DNA from: Leucobacter sp. Ag1
GTDB taxonomy: Bacteria > Actinomycetota > Actinomycetes > Actinomycetales > Microbacteriaceae
DNA length: 64,000 nucleotides
Reading direction: 5' to 3'
NCBI RefSeq assembly: GCF_000980875.1
Contig: NZ_LAYO01000109.1
Coordinates: 62,001 to 126,000 of the forward strand
The stretch's first letter is position 1, and each line of letters opens with the position of its first letter. A model generated the notes under the pieces. It saw only the letters and a list, made by a program, of their open reading frames with translations. It did no database searches and was not told the origin of the DNA. Position numbers and translations under genes: made by a program. Of the stretch, positions 35,956 through 45,358 are shown piece by piece.

Positions 35956-36705
35956 TCAGGTCGCCGGGTGCTCGGCCCGGGCCCGGCCGCGGGCGAAACC
36001 GGGCCTGCGCGCGAAGTCGCGCTGCAGGCCGGGCCAGAAGGCCCACTGCAGCAGCAGGCCGACGCCGAGTCCGGCGAGGATTCCGGCGATGGTGTCGCTG
36101 AACCAGTGCGCGTTGATCAGCGTGCGCTGCCAGACGATCCCGATCAGCAGGATCGCGGCGACGACGAAGCCGACCGCGCGCAGCCCGCGCCTGGCCGGCG
36201 GAATCAGCGCGAGGATCGTGACCGCGGCGACGGCGGCGCTCACCGCGTGCCCGGAGGGGAAGGACCCGTGGTCGACGGTGAACAGCGGCCCGAAGAGCCC
36301 GGCGGCCTCGTCCGCGGCGGGTCGGGGCCGGTTCACGAGGTTCTTGGCGAGCTGCGAGACGAGGCCCGGCCCCGCGAGCTGCAGCAGGAACACGAAGATC
36401 GCCGAGCGCCAGCGGCCCAGCGCGACGAGCACGATGGGGAGCACGAGCGCGAACACGATCATGCCCGGCAGCTGACCGAGCTGCTGGAAGAACATCGCGA
36501 CCGGGGAACCCGGAAGCGGTGAGTCGGGGCCGACGCCCACCGCCGAGCGCCAGGCGTCGTCGATGCCCTGGCTCCACGGTTTCGCGGGGTCGGCGAGCAC
36601 CGCCGCTCCCATGCCGACGAAGACGACCAGGAAGGCGATCCCCGCGATCAGCAGCGCCCGGGGCCGCGCGGTCGACGCGGGCCGCACGGCCGACGCGCCC
36701 CTCAC
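35956..36705 (-). CDS. PAP2 family phosphatase, membrane-bound
   Basis: This 249-residue protein has about six helices and the three PAP2 phosphatase motifs. These are KNLVNRPRP near 130, PSGHA near 158 and a variant third motif RTLINAHWFSD near 208, with the Arg, His and Asp kept. It probably hydrolyses a lipid phosphate or diphosphate at the membrane. The GTG start at 36705 overlaps the esterase stop by four bases (GTGA), so it belongs to the same operon. Its role next to a glycosidase and an esterase is unclear. Confidence 0.85.
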   Translation of the reverse strand: MRGASAVRPASTARPRALLIAGIAFLVVFVGMGAAVLADPAKPWSQGIDDAWRSAVGVGPDSPLPGSPVAMFFQQLGQLPGMIVFALVLPIVLVALGRWRSAIFVFLLQLAGPGLVSQLAKNLVNRPRPAADEAAGLFGPLFTVDHGSFPSGHAVSAAVAAVTILALIPPARRGLRAVGFVVAAILLIGIVWQRTLINAHWFSDTIAGILAGLGVGLLLQWAFWPGLQRDFARRPGFARGRARAEHPAT

Positions 36706-38216
36706 AGCAGCGGCCTGACGGAGGCGTACGCGTCTCGTGCGTCCCGACTGGGGACGTCGAAGACGCGCGCGATGCAGTCGGCCCCGCCGTGCGCCGGCCA
36801 GCCGGGATCCCCGTTCGCGATGAACGCGACCGCCGCCGCGTGCACCTCGTCGGCGAGCGCCTGCGGCGGGTTCGGCCCGGCCAGCGGCTCGATGGCCGGC
36901 CCGTCGAGGCAGTCGAAGAAGAACGGCACGTCCAGGCAGTGCTCGGCGAATCCGAAGGCGCCGGACGGCCACGAGAAGCGGTACACCCAGGTGGGGGCGG
37001 TTCCCCGGTCCTCGGCGATGCGCAGGATCGCGGTGCGGAACATCCGGTCGGTGAGCACCCGGCCGGCGAGCCGCGCCTTGCCCGCGGCGACGACATCGGC
37101 GTTCGCCGCGAGATAGGCTCCCCGCGCCGACTTCGGCACGCCGAGTTTGCCGAGCAGGATCCCCTTCGGCACCCAGCGCAGGGCCTTCGCCGCGTCCGTC
37201 ATGGCCATGCTGAACTCGTCATCGGTCGCGCCGAGGACGAGCGGCTTGTCGGATCCGACGCCGAGCCGGAACGACTCGGGCGTGGGGCGCAGCAGCAGCT
37301 CGCCGTCGACCGCCGGACCGAGCGGGAGCCCCTCGTCGATGATCTCGCTCATCGAGTCCGACGTCATGGCGGTCGCGGCCTTCTGCAGTTCGAGGACCTG
37401 ATCCTCGGGGATCGCGGACCAGCCGGCCCGGGTGGGTGCCGCGCCCGCGGACTCCGCGAGCTTCCGACCGAACGCCTCGGACCGCTCGGCCGACACGTCG
37501 GCGAGCGCCCCCGAGATCGCGTACACGCCGTGGAACAGGTGCTGCGCGCGCTCCATGCCGAGCAGCGTCATCACGGCTCCGCCGCCGGCCGACTGCCCGG
37601 CGATCGTGACCCGCGCGGGGTCTCCCCCGAACGCCGCGATGTTGCGCTGCACCCACTCGAGCGCCAGCAGCCAGTCGCGCACGCCGCGGTTCGAGGGCGC
37701 GTCCTCGATCCAGCCGAAGCCGTCGAAGCCCAGGCGGTACGAGATGGTGACGGTCACGACGCCGTCTCGGGTGAAGTTGCGGCCGTCGTACCAGACGCTC
37801 GCCGGAGACCCGGCGAAGTATCCGCCTCCGTGGATCCAGACGAGCACGGGCAGACCGGTTCCCGGATCCGCCGCGACGGGCTCGGGCGTGAACACGTTGA
37901 CGTTGAGCGTCGAGTCGCCCGGAATGCTCGGCTCGGGGATCAGCGTCACCCCGGGATCGCCGCGCTGCGCCGTCGCGCCGAACTCGGCGGCGTCGAGCAC
38001 GTCGCCCCAGGGCGCCTTCGGCTGCGGCGCCGCGAAGCGCAGCTCGCCGACCGGCGCCTCGGCGAACGGGATCCCGAGGAACGCCGCCGAGCGCGCGTTG
38101 CCCCGCCCGCCCGTGGTCGGACGCCAGCGGCCGCGGACGAGGCCCTCGGCGATGCGCACCTCGGGATGCTCCGTTCCGAGCAGCGCACCGTTCGATGCCG
38201 GGTGTTCCAGGGTCAT
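36702..38216 (-). CDS. carboxylesterase, type B family
   Basis: This 504-residue alpha/beta hydrolase is of the carboxylesterase/cholinesterase type. It has VWIHGGGYFAGSP (oxyanion hole) near 125, EWVQRNIAAFGGDPARVTIAGQSAGG split near 188-213 with the nucleophile Ser at about 210, and a catalytic Glu candidate in LGATDDEFS near 325. It lacks a signal peptide. It lies 58 bases downstream of the MFS gene and overlaps the PAP2 start, so it is co-transcribed. De-acylation of an imported glycoside ester would fit. Confidence 0.88.
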   Translation of the reverse strand: MTLEHPASNGALLGTEHPEVRIAEGLVRGRWRPTTGGRGNARSAAFLGIPFAEAPVGELRFAAPQPKAPWGDVLDAAEFGATAQRGDPGVTLIPEPSIPGDSTLNVNVFTPEPVAADPGTGLPVLVWIHGGGYFAGSPASVWYDGRNFTRDGVVTVTISYRLGFDGFGWIEDAPSNRGVRDWLLALEWVQRNIAAFGGDPARVTIAGQSAGGGAVMTLLGMERAQHLFHGVYAISGALADVSAERSEAFGRKLAESAGAAPTRAGWSAIPEDQVLELQKAATAMTSDSMSEIIDEGLPLGPAVDGELLLRPTPESFRLGVGSDKPLVLGATDDEFSMAMTDAAKALRWVPKGILLGKLGVPKSARGAYLAANADVVAAGKARLAGRVLTDRMFRTAILRIAEDRGTAPTWVYRFSWPSGAFGFAEHCLDVPFFFDCLDGPAIEPLAGPNPPQALADEVHAAAVAFIANGDPGWPAHGGADCIARVFDVPSRDARDAYASVRPLL

Positions 38217-38274
38217 GGGGTCTCCGTTCCTTCGAGGACGTTCGCGAATCGACGGTCGGGCCGGTACCGCGCGA

Positions 38275-39582
38275 TCATCGGGCGCTCCGGATCGGGATGA
38301 TCGCGAGGGCGGCGATGACGACGAACACGATCCCGAATACGAACAGCATGGCGTATCCGCCGAAGAGCGTGATGATGAGCAGGGCGACGCTCGAGCTGAG
38401 CGCCTGCGGGATGTTGGTCGCGACGTTGAGGATCCCGAGGTCCTTGCCCGCCGCGGTGCCCTCGTTCGGCAGCACCTCGGTCATGAGCGCCGCGTCCACC
38501 GACATGTAGAGGCCGAAGCCGACGCCGTTGACGATGTTCATCAGGATCATCCCTGTCATATCGGGCATGACGAGGGGGAAGACGAATCCCACGACCATGA
38601 CCGCGGACGCCGCGTAGATGAACACCTTGCGCTTGCCGATCCGGTCGCTCCACCAGCCCGAGAGCACGATCGCGATGAGAGTGGGGAGGAACGAGACGAG
38701 CGTCAGCATCACGGTGGCGTTCGTCGCGTCCTCGAGCGACATCCCGATGTAGTCGGTGAGCATGTACATCGAGTAGGCGGCCACCACGAAGTATCCGAGC
38801 ATCAGCAGGAAGCGGGCGGCGAAAGCCCAACCGAAGTCGGGGTACTTCCTCGGGTCGATCCAGAATCCGACGAAGAAGCGTCGCCAGCTGAACAGTTCGA
38901 CGGCGGCGTCCTTCGACGACCAGTCGGTGTTGAACACCACGAAGAGCACGGTGATCACGAGGACGGCAGCCCCGAACACCGAGTAGCCGAGGCCGAGTCG
39001 TGCACCGAGCTCCCCGGCGAGCATGACGCCGAGCAGGCCGCCCAGCTGCATGCCGACGCCCATCATCGCGCTCGCTCCGCCGCGCTTCGCACGCGGGAAG
39101 CGATCCGCGGTGATCGTGGTCAACGGCGCCTGGAGGAAGTTCAGCGCGACCTGGATCACGGTCCAGAACACCGTGATCCACAGGATGTCCGTGAGCGAGC
39201 CGATCCCGAACAGGAACACGGCTCCGACGACCGCGCCCATGAGCATCCACGGTGCGCGTCGGCCGAACCTCGACCGGGTCCGGTCGCTCAGGGCACCGGC
39301 GAGCGGCTGCGCGAAGAGCGTGAACACGAAGGAGACCGTCGTGACGATCGCGAGATTCGCCTCCTTGCGGGACTCGTCGAGCAGCGCCACCTGGATCGGG
39401 AGCAGGATCGCGATGAGCCCCGCGTAGGTGCCGTAGAGGGTGAGCGAGCCGAAGAGCAGGCTCGGCAGCAGCCTCCGGTTCGCGGGTGGGCTGGCGGCGG
39501 GTTCGCCGGCGCCGGGAGGCGCGGTCGTGATGGTTCCGGTCGGCGCGAGGCCTGCGGCCGGGTCCGTGGGCGGCATGGTCAT
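38275..39582 (-). CDS. MFS transporter, sugar:cation symporter-like
   Basis: This 435-residue transporter has 12 predicted helices. The loop after TM2 reads PLAGALSDRTRSRFGRRAPWMLMG, split over about 90-113, and is the hallmark of the GPH/SLC45-like sugar:cation symporter branch. The second-half counterpart is GWWSDRIGKRKVFIYA near 315. I chose the ATG at 39582, with GAGGAG five bases upstream. An ATG at 39624 is less likely. It is the first gene of a four-gene operon and faces a divergent TetR gene across 175 bases, which suggests that TetR controls it. The substrate is probably a glycoside. Confidence 0.87.
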   Translation of the reverse strand: MTMPPTDPAAGLAPTGTITTAPPGAGEPAASPPANRRLLPSLLFGSLTLYGTYAGLIAILLPIQVALLDESRKEANLAIVTTVSFVFTLFAQPLAGALSDRTRSRFGRRAPWMLMGAVVGAVFLFGIGSLTDILWITVFWTVIQVALNFLQAPLTTITADRFPRAKRGGASAMMGVGMQLGGLLGVMLAGELGARLGLGYSVFGAAVLVITVLFVVFNTDWSSKDAAVELFSWRRFFVGFWIDPRKYPDFGWAFAARFLLMLGYFVVAAYSMYMLTDYIGMSLEDATNATVMLTLVSFLPTLIAIVLSGWWSDRIGKRKVFIYAASAVMVVGFVFPLVMPDMTGMILMNIVNGVGFGLYMSVDAALMTEVLPNEGTAAGKDLGILNVATNIPQALSSSVALLIITLFGGYAMLFVFGIVFVVIAALAIIPIRSAR

Positions 39583-39745
39583 GATGCTCCTCGTTGAGCG
39601 GGTCGAAGGGGAATCCAAAACCAAACATCGTTCGCATTTGAGGATTCGGCGACCACTTTGTCACCTTCGCGTCGGCCGCGCAAGAGCACAGCGCACAATT
39701 TCCGAACAATGATCGGCTTTCGTGATCCGATGCCCGCGAGTCCGC

Positions 39746-39751
39746 TAGCCT
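39746..39751 (+). promoter_or_regulatory. leaderless -10 for tetR
   Basis: TAGCCT lies six bases before the ATG at 39758. Confidence 0.65.
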
Positions 39752-39757
39752 GAACCC

Positions 39758-40348
39758 ATGGCTCGGCGAGGTGCGTACGCGAAGGGCCTCGCGAAGCGCG
39801 AGGAGATCCTTGAGGCCGCCCTCCGCGTCGTCGCCGAGCACGGCTACCGCAAGGCGTCCGTCCGCGAGATCGCCGATGCGGTCGAGCTGAGCCCCGCCGG
39901 TCTGCTGCACTACTTCGGAAGCAAGGAGGAGCTCTTCGTCGCGATCCTCGCCGCCCGCGACGCCCGCGACGAAGACCGCGTCGTCAGCGAGGACATCGTC
40001 GAAGGCCTGCTCGAGATCGTCGGCCGCAACACCGCGGTACCCGGGCTCGTGCAGCTCTACGCCCAGCTCGCGGCCGAAGCCGCGGATCCCGAGCACCCGG
40101 CGCGCGCATTCTTCGCGCACCGCACCGCCCGGCTCGAGGGATATGCGATCGCTGAGCTCGAAGCCGCTCAGCGCGCCGGACGGATCCGCAGCGACCTCGA
40201 CCCGGCATGGATCATCCGTTCGGTGCACGCCATGGCCGACGGCCTGCAGACCGCTTGGCTGATCGACCGCGAGATCGACATGGCCGCCGATCTCCGTCGG
40301 TTCATCTCGCTGCTCGCACCGAGTCCCGCGCCGAACCACGCGACCTGA
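39758..40348 (+). CDS. TetR family transcriptional regulator
   Basis: This 196-residue regulator has an N-terminal TetR helix-turn-helix (KREEILEAALRVVAEHGYRKASVREIADAV, split by helix, then GLLHYFGSKEELF at 49-61). The C-terminal ligand domain resembles the TetR_C group with a WIIRSVHAMADGLQTAWL helix. It is divergent from the MFS-esterase-PAP2-glucosidase operon and is the likely repressor of that operon. The intergenic region 39583-39757 is AT-rich for this genome and should hold the operator. Confidence 0.9.
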   Translation: MARRGAYAKGLAKREEILEAALRVVAEHGYRKASVREIADAVELSPAGLLHYFGSKEELFVAILAARDARDEDRVVSEDIVEGLLEIVGRNTAVPGLVQLYAQLAAEAADPEHPARAFFAHRTARLEGYAIAELEAAQRAGRIRSDLDPAWIIRSVHAMADGLQTAWLIDREIDMAADLRRFISLLAPSPAPNHAT

Positions 40349-40357
40349 GTCGCAGAA

Positions 40358-40401
40358 ACGCAGAGGGGGTGGGTGCCGATCGGCACCCACCCCCTCTGCG
40401 T
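40358..40401. terminator. 21-bp bidirectional terminator
   Basis: A perfect 21-bp stem (40358-40378 with 40381-40401) separates the convergent tetR and sucD genes. Confidence 0.88.
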
Positions 40402-40415
40402 GAGGATCGCTCGGA

Positions 40416-41318
40416 TCAGAGCGCGTTGTATGCAGCGCGCAGCAGCTCGGCCGCCTCGGTCGGCGTCTTGCCGACCTTGACGCCCGCGGCCTCGAGGGCC
40501 TCCTTCTTGGCCTGCGCAGTACCCGCCGAGCCCGACACGATGGCGCCGGCGTGGCCCATGGTCTTGCCCTCGGGCGCGGTGAAGCCCGCGACGTAGCCGA
40601 CGACCGGCTTCGTCACGTTCGCCTTGATGTACTCCGCCGCGCGCTCCTCGGCGTCGCCGCCGATCTCGCCGATCATGACGATCGCCTTCGTCTCGGGATC
40701 GGCCTCGAACGCGGCGAGCGCGTCGATGTGGGTGGTGCCGATGATCGGGTCGCCGCCGATGCCGATGGCGGTCGAGAAGCCGAGATCGCGCAGCTCGTAC
40801 ATCATCTGGTAGGTCAGGGTGCCCGACTTCGAGACGAGACCGATCGGGCCCTTGCCCGTGATCGTCGCGGGAGTGATGCCCGCGAGCGCCTCGCCCGGGG
40901 TGATGATGCCGGGGCAGTTCGGCCCGATGATGCGGGTCTTGTTTCCGGTGGCCTTGGCGTGCGCCCAGAGCTCCGCGGAGTCCTTGACCGGAACGCCCTC
41001 GGTGATGATCACGAGCAGGCCGATGCCCGCGTCGATGGCCTCGACGGCCGCGTCCTTGGTGAAGGCCGGGGGCACGAAGGCGACCGAGACGTCGGCGCCG
41101 GTCGCGGCCATCGCCTCGGCGACCGACGCGAACACGGGGAGCTCGACGGCGTTGCCGGTGGCGTCGGTGTGCGACACGGTGGTGCCGGCCTTGCGGGCAT
41201 TCACGCCGCCCACGATCTGGGTGCCCGCGGCGAGCATGCGCGCGGTGTGCTTGGTGCCCTCGCCGCCGGTGATGCCCTGGACGATGACCTTGGAATCCTT
41301 GTTCAGGAAGATCGACAT
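40416..41318 (-). CDS. sucD: succinate-CoA ligase (ADP/GDP-forming) alpha subunit
   Basis: This 300-residue subunit binds CoA and carries the phosphohistidine. The N-terminal CoA fold has [28 protein letters not shown] lies near 125, and the active-site His is in [17 protein letters not shown] near 245. It follows sucC by 33 bases on the minus strand and ends at a strong hairpin. Together they make succinate and a nucleoside triphosphate from succinyl-CoA in the TCA cycle. Confidence 0.97.
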   Translation of the reverse strand: MSIFLNKDSKVIVQGITGGEGTKHTARMLAAGTQIVGGVNARKAGTTVSHTDATGNAVELPVFASVAEAMAATGADVSVAFVPPAFTKDAAVEAIDAGIGLLVIITEGVPVKDSAELWAHAKATGNKTRIIGPNCPGIITPGEALAGITPATITGKGPIGLVSKSGTLTYQMMYELRDLGFSTAIGIGGDPIIGTTHIDALAAFEADPETKAIVMIGEIGGDAEERAAEYIKANVTKPVVGYVAGFTAPEGKTMGHAGAIVSGSAGTAQAKKEALEAAGVKVGKTPTEAAELLRAAYNAL

Positions 41319-41351
41319 TCTGTTGCTTCTTTCGTCAGTCTCGTCGTCGGA

Positions 41352-42518
41352 TCAGCGGGCGTTGGCCAGCTCGGCGGCCTTGTCGGCGCCCTCGTCCATG
41401 GTGGCGGCCTGGGTCACGAGCGGGTGCGCGGCCTCGTTCAGGATCGCGCGGCCCTCTTCGACGTTGTTGCCGTCGAGGCGCACGACGAGCGGCTTGTTCG
41501 CAGCGTCGCCGAGCTTTGCGAGCGCGCCGACGATGCCGTTGGCGACGGCGTCGCAGGCGGTGATGCCGCCGAACACGTTGACGAACACCGACTTGACCTG
41601 CGGATCGCCGAGGATCACGTCGAGGCCGGCGGCCATGACCTCGGCCGAGGCGCCGCCGCCGATGTCGAGGAAGTTGGCGGGCTTCACGTCGCCGTGCTTC
41701 TCGCCCGCGTAGGCGACGACGTCGAGCGTCGACATGACGAGGCCCGCGCCGTTGCCGATCACGCCGACCTCGCCGTCGAGCTTCACGTAGTTGAGGTCCT
41801 GCGCCTTGGCCTTCGCCTCCAGCGGATCCTCGGCGGCCTTGTCCTCGAGCTCGGCGTGGCCGGGCTGGCGGAAGTCGGCGTTGGCGTCGAGCGACACCTT
41901 GCCGTCGAGCGCGACGATGTCGCCGGCGCCGGTGAGCACGAGCGGGTTCACCTCGACCAGGGTCGCGTCCTCGCCCGCGTAGACCTCGTAGAGCTTCTGG
42001 AACACGGGGACGACCTTGCCCACGAGCTCCTCGGGGAACTTCGCGGCGCGCGCGATCTCCTCGGCCTTGGCCGCGTCGATACCCGCGATCGGGTCGACCT
42101 CGATGCGCGCGAGCGCCTCGGGCTTCTCGACGGCGAGCACCTCGATCTCCATGCCGCCCTCGACGGAGCACAGCGAGAGGTAGGAGCGGTTGGCGCGGTC
42201 GAGCAGCACGGAGAAGTAGAACTCCTGCTTGATGTCGGCGCCCGCGGCGACCATGACCCGGTTGACCGTGTGGCCCTTGATGTCGAGGCCGAGGATCGCC
42301 TGCGCGGCCTCGAACGCCTCGTCGGGGGTCTTCGCGACCTTGACGCCGCCGGCCTTGCCGCGCCCGCCGACCTTCACCTGGGCCTTGACGACCACCACGC
42401 CGCCGATCTTCTCGGCTGCCGCGCGCACTTCCTCGGGAGTATCCGCGACGATCCCGGGGAGCACCGGCACCCCGTATCGTTCGAAGAGATCTCGTGCCTG
42501 GTACTCGTACAGATCCAC
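41352..42518 (-). CDS. sucC: succinate-CoA ligase beta subunit
   Basis: This 388-residue subunit has an ATP-grasp domain ([19 protein letters not shown] at the start, [17 protein letters not shown] near 47) and the C-terminal CoA-ligase domain ([18 protein letters not shown] near 310). The GTG at 42518 is preceded by TAAGGA, seven bases away. A perfect palindrome at 42568-42581 lies near its promoter. Nucleotide preference (ADP or GDP) cannot be settled by eye. Confidence 0.97.
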   Translation of the reverse strand: MDLYEYQARDLFERYGVPVLPGIVADTPEEVRAAAEKIGGVVVVKAQVKVGGRGKAGGVKVAKTPDEAFEAAQAILGLDIKGHTVNRVMVAAGADIKQEFYFSVLLDRANRSYLSLCSVEGGMEIEVLAVEKPEALARIEVDPIAGIDAAKAEEIARAAKFPEELVGKVVPVFQKLYEVYAGEDATLVEVNPLVLTGAGDIVALDGKVSLDANADFRQPGHAELEDKAAEDPLEAKAKAQDLNYVKLDGEVGVIGNGAGLVMSTLDVVAYAGEKHGDVKPANFLDIGGGASAEVMAAGLDVILGDPQVKSVFVNVFGGITACDAVANGIVGALAKLGDAANKPLVVRLDGNNVEEGRAILNEAAHPLVTQAATMDEGADKAAELANAR

Positions 42519-42567
42519 GTACTGTCCTTACATGCTAGGAGTATTGGGGGTCCGAGGCAGAAAAATG

Positions 42568-42581
42568 TCTCGATGTCGAGA
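42568..42581. promoter_or_regulatory. palindrome upstream of sucCD
   Basis: TCTCGA-TG-TCGAGA is a perfect 6+6 inverted repeat about 50 bases before the sucC start, just upstream of a possible promoter (AATACT near 42540-42545). It is a candidate binding site for a TCA-cycle regulator; no regulator is named. Confidence 0.6.
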
Positions 42582-42688
42582 TAAGTCGACCAGTGCCCGA
42601 GTCTACCATCGCAGCCTGTCCGTCCCGCGACCGCGCCACCCCGCCAGGGCTTCCGATTCCCTCGGTCCGCGCCCCGGCCGCACGCGCC

Positions 42689-44263
42689 TCAGCGTTCGGC
42701 GATCCGGCCCAGATCCAGCCCGGAGGACGCGGCCTGGGCCGCGTCCAGCTGCGCCACGTACTCGTTCTTCAGCTTCTTGCCGTCCCCCGCGAACGGTCCG
42801 GTGCGGAAGCCGTAGAAGGCGAGCGTCGGCAGCATCGCGTCGGCCGAGGTGAGGATCGCGTTGTGGAAGTCGCCGTTGCCGCGCCGCAGTTCGGCGAAGA
42901 TCCCGGCGGCGAGCGCATCCTCGTCGAGCGCGTCCCGATCCGCGTCGGCGGTGAGCTGCAGGGCGAGGTGCAGCTGCCGATCGCCGTTCGCGTCCTCGAA
43001 CGAGATGAGCCGGTGGTTCTCGATCGCGTGCAGCAGCACCGGATCGGCGTTGATCACGTCGCGCAGCGAGTCCGGCCCGATCACCGCGCCGTTGAAGTCG
43101 ACCGAGAGGTCGCTGCGCCCGTAGTGGAACAGCAGGGGCAGGTCGAGCATCTGCCGCTGCTTCAGGTGCTGCAGTCCGAGCTCCTCGAGGACCGGTTCCA
43201 GCTCGCGCAGCCGCAGCACGTGCCCGCGGTCGTGAATGTTGTAGCGGATCCGGGGGTTCAGGTTCTCGGCACGCGCGATCGTGACGAGCAGTTCGCCCGC
43301 CGCGTTGGTCTCGATCTGGTAGTTGAAGGGATTGAACTGGAAGATCATCGGCAGCACCCCGTACTCGTGGCGCTTGCTGATGCGGTGAGCCAGTTCGGGG
43401 TGCTCGACGAGCGCGCGGCGCAGATCGACGGTGAGGTCGGTCTCGATCGCCAGGTTGATCTCGAGATCGCTCGCCCCGTAGCTGCCGTACGCGGCGTGCG
43501 CCGTGCGCAGGATGTGGTCGCGCATGCTCTCGCTGATGCCCTCGCCACCGAACGCCGCGACGATGTCGTACTGCGACCAGTCGAGGCGGTCGTCGTCGAA
43601 CAGCGCTTTGAGGAACGGCGGGTAGCTGAGGATCACGTAGGTGAAGCCGGTGCCGAACTCGCGCATCGTGGCGATGATCTTCGTCGCGTCCGGCCCGATC
43701 GACTTGATCATGGTGACGTCGGTGAGCGACGTGGTCACGTTCATGCCGGTCGCCCACGCGCCGAGCGAGAACGCGTTGAGCACGAACGGGGGTTTCGTCA
43801 TGCTGCTCTCGGTGTTCGAGAAACCGAGCTGCAGCAGCTGCCGCGTCGCGATCCGCTCGCGCGGCCCGCGCACCCAGCTCGTCGGCGTGCCCGAGCTGCC
43901 GCTCGACTCGTCGACCACCACGCCGCGGCGCGGGATCCGGCCGTCGACGCAGCGCTCGGGGATCGACCACCGCTTGATGTAGCTGTCCTTGTCCATCTCG
44001 GGGATCGTCCGCAGCGCGGCCGCGATCCCACCGCGGGTGCGCAGCCGCGTCGGGAACCCCCGTTCGCCGAGGAACGCCCGGTAGGCGGGCACCCGCTTCG
44101 CCGTGCGTTCGAAGGTGCGCCAGGCCCGCCAGCGCCCCAGGGTCCAGCGCAGCGGCTCGATCCCGGGTGCGAGCAGGATCTTGTGGGTGTTCACGCGCGG
44201 CATGAACAGGCGGACCAGGTGGTCCTGGATCCAGACGAAGGTGAAGACGGCGGCGCGTTTCAT
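42689..44263 (-). CDS. PaaK/CapK-like adenylate-forming enzyme
   Basis: This 524-residue member of the phenylacetate-CoA ligase-like branch of ANL enzymes has the nucleotide loop DESSGSSGTPTSW near 120, AAFGGEGIS near 240 and YGSYGASDLE near 262. An A8-like RSDLSVDFNGAVIGPDSL lies near 380, and basic GDGKKLKNEY near 500 could supply the late Lys. It should activate a carboxylate as an acyl-adenylate, with or without CoA. The first 60 residues are basic and amphipathic rather than a signal peptide. The start overlaps the nitroreductase stop by four bases (ATGA), so the two are coupled. No thiolation domain or synthase is nearby. The substrate is unknown. Confidence 0.8.
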   Translation of the reverse strand: MKRAAVFTFVWIQDHLVRLFMPRVNTHKILLAPGIEPLRWTLGRWRAWRTFERTAKRVPAYRAFLGERGFPTRLRTRGGIAAALRTIPEMDKDSYIKRWSIPERCVDGRIPRRGVVVDESSGSSGTPTSWVRGPRERIATRQLLQLGFSNTESSMTKPPFVLNAFSLGAWATGMNVTTSLTDVTMIKSIGPDATKIIATMREFGTGFTYVILSYPPFLKALFDDDRLDWSQYDIVAAFGGEGISESMRDHILRTAHAAYGSYGASDLEINLAIETDLTVDLRRALVEHPELAHRISKRHEYGVLPMIFQFNPFNYQIETNAAGELLVTIARAENLNPRIRYNIHDRGHVLRLRELEPVLEELGLQHLKQRQMLDLPLLFHYGRSDLSVDFNGAVIGPDSLRDVINADPVLLHAIENHRLISFEDANGDRQLHLALQLTADADRDALDEDALAAGIFAELRRGNGDFHNAILTSADAMLPTLAFYGFRTGPFAGDGKKLKNEYVAQLDAAQAASSGLDLGRIAER

Positions 44264-45345
44264 GCGGGTGCCCCTTCCAGGGTCATGGCGGCGGCCGGCC
44301 TGCGGTGCGCGAGCGGCGGGGTCTCGCTGTAGCCGAAGCGGAACAGCATCCAGGCCAGTCGCTCCCCCGCTTCGTCCGCTTGGACCGCCTCGGCGAACAG
44401 GGCGTGCGAGCGCGGGTTCGTGATGACGGTGCCGAAGGGGTGCAGCACGACGCCGTGGCGGTGCAGCTCGAGCCAGATCCGCATGAACGTGCGCCCGGCC
44501 TCGATGTAGTCGGCGGGGCCGCCGAAGGGCCCCTCGATCCAGCCGAGCTGGTGCACGCCGCGCATGGTGCGCAGGTACACGCTGCGGATCAGCGCGCCGA
44601 TGACCGGTGCGCGCCAGAGCCCGCGGTGCGCCATCGCGTAACGCAGGATCGGGCCGGGCATGAGCATCGCCTCGGCCGAGAGCCCGTCGGCCTTCGCGGC
44701 GGCTTCGCCCTTCGAGAAGCGGAGCCAGTGCATGATCTCGCCGTAGACGGCATCGTTCTCGAGGTCGTCGAAGAGGGTCGCCTGGTTGACGTGCACGATC
44801 CGGCGCACGAGCGCGGCGTCATCGGTCGAGCGGAACTCGTAGCCGGCGTCGGTGCAGATGCGTGCAGCCTCGGCGCGGACCTCGGCCGGCACCGCCCGGC
44901 GGTCGTAGGGTCGGCGCGAGGTGCGGCGGGTACGGAACCGGTCGAGGGCGGCGCGGGCCTCGGCGTCGCGCTCCGTCTCGCCCGGGTCGTCGGGATCGCG
45001 GGGCACCAGTTCGACCTCGGCGATGCGGTGCTGCCGGTCCGGGCTGTCGAAGTCCATCTCGGTGTGGTCGAGCGTCTCGCGCACGTCGTAGCCGTGGGCC
45101 GCGGCGACCACGGCGAGCGATTCGAGGAAGACGCCGGCGCAGACGTGCCCGAACGGGATCCCGAACGATTCGGCGGGGAGCCCGAGGTCGAGGTCGTAGC
45201 TGACCGTGGCACGGAGCACCGCGCCGGATCCGCCGTCGACCGCGGCGTGCGGCCGCACCTTGATGGGCTGGGAGTTGTGCGGGCTCGGGTAGTTGCGGGC
45301 GTCCTCCAGGATCGCCGGCCACGGATTCAGCGTCGAATCGCTCAT
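44260..45345 (-). CDS. nitroreductase family FMN-binding protein (Acg-like)
   Basis: This 361-residue protein has the early FMN-binding phrase YPSPHNSQPIKVRPH near 18-33 and RRTSRRPYDRRAVPAEV near 135, which are marks of the larger nitroreductase group that includes Acg. The C-terminal half is helical (RTFMRIWLELHRHGVVLHPFG near 288-308). It probably binds FMN as a dimer and does reductive or dehydrogenating chemistry, or stores flavin. TAGACT lies seven bases before the ATG at 45345, so translation is likely leaderless. It heads the two-gene unit with the adenylate-forming enzyme. Confidence 0.8.
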   Translation of the reverse strand: MSDSTLNPWPAILEDARNYPSPHNSQPIKVRPHAAVDGGSGAVLRATVSYDLDLGLPAESFGIPFGHVCAGVFLESLAVVAAAHGYDVRETLDHTEMDFDSPDRQHRIAEVELVPRDPDDPGETERDAEARAALDRFRTRRTSRRPYDRRAVPAEVRAEAARICTDAGYEFRSTDDAALVRRIVHVNQATLFDDLENDAVYGEIMHWLRFSKGEAAAKADGLSAEAMLMPGPILRYAMAHRGLWRAPVIGALIRSVYLRTMRGVHQLGWIEGPFGGPADYIEAGRTFMRIWLELHRHGVVLHPFGTVITNPRSHALFAEAVQADEAGERLAWMLFRFGYSETPPLAHRRPAAAMTLEGAPA

Positions 45346-45352
45346 GCGGCCG

Positions 45353-45358
45353 AGTCTA
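45353..45358 (-). promoter_or_regulatory. leaderless -10 for the nitroreductase pair
   Basis: TAGACT on the minus strand lies seven bases before the ATG at 45345. Confidence 0.65.

Noticed and set aside
39611-39647. GAATCC...GGATTC inverted words upstream of the MFS gene as the TetR operator.
   Set aside because: The half sites are only six bases and 25 apart, which is too weak to call.
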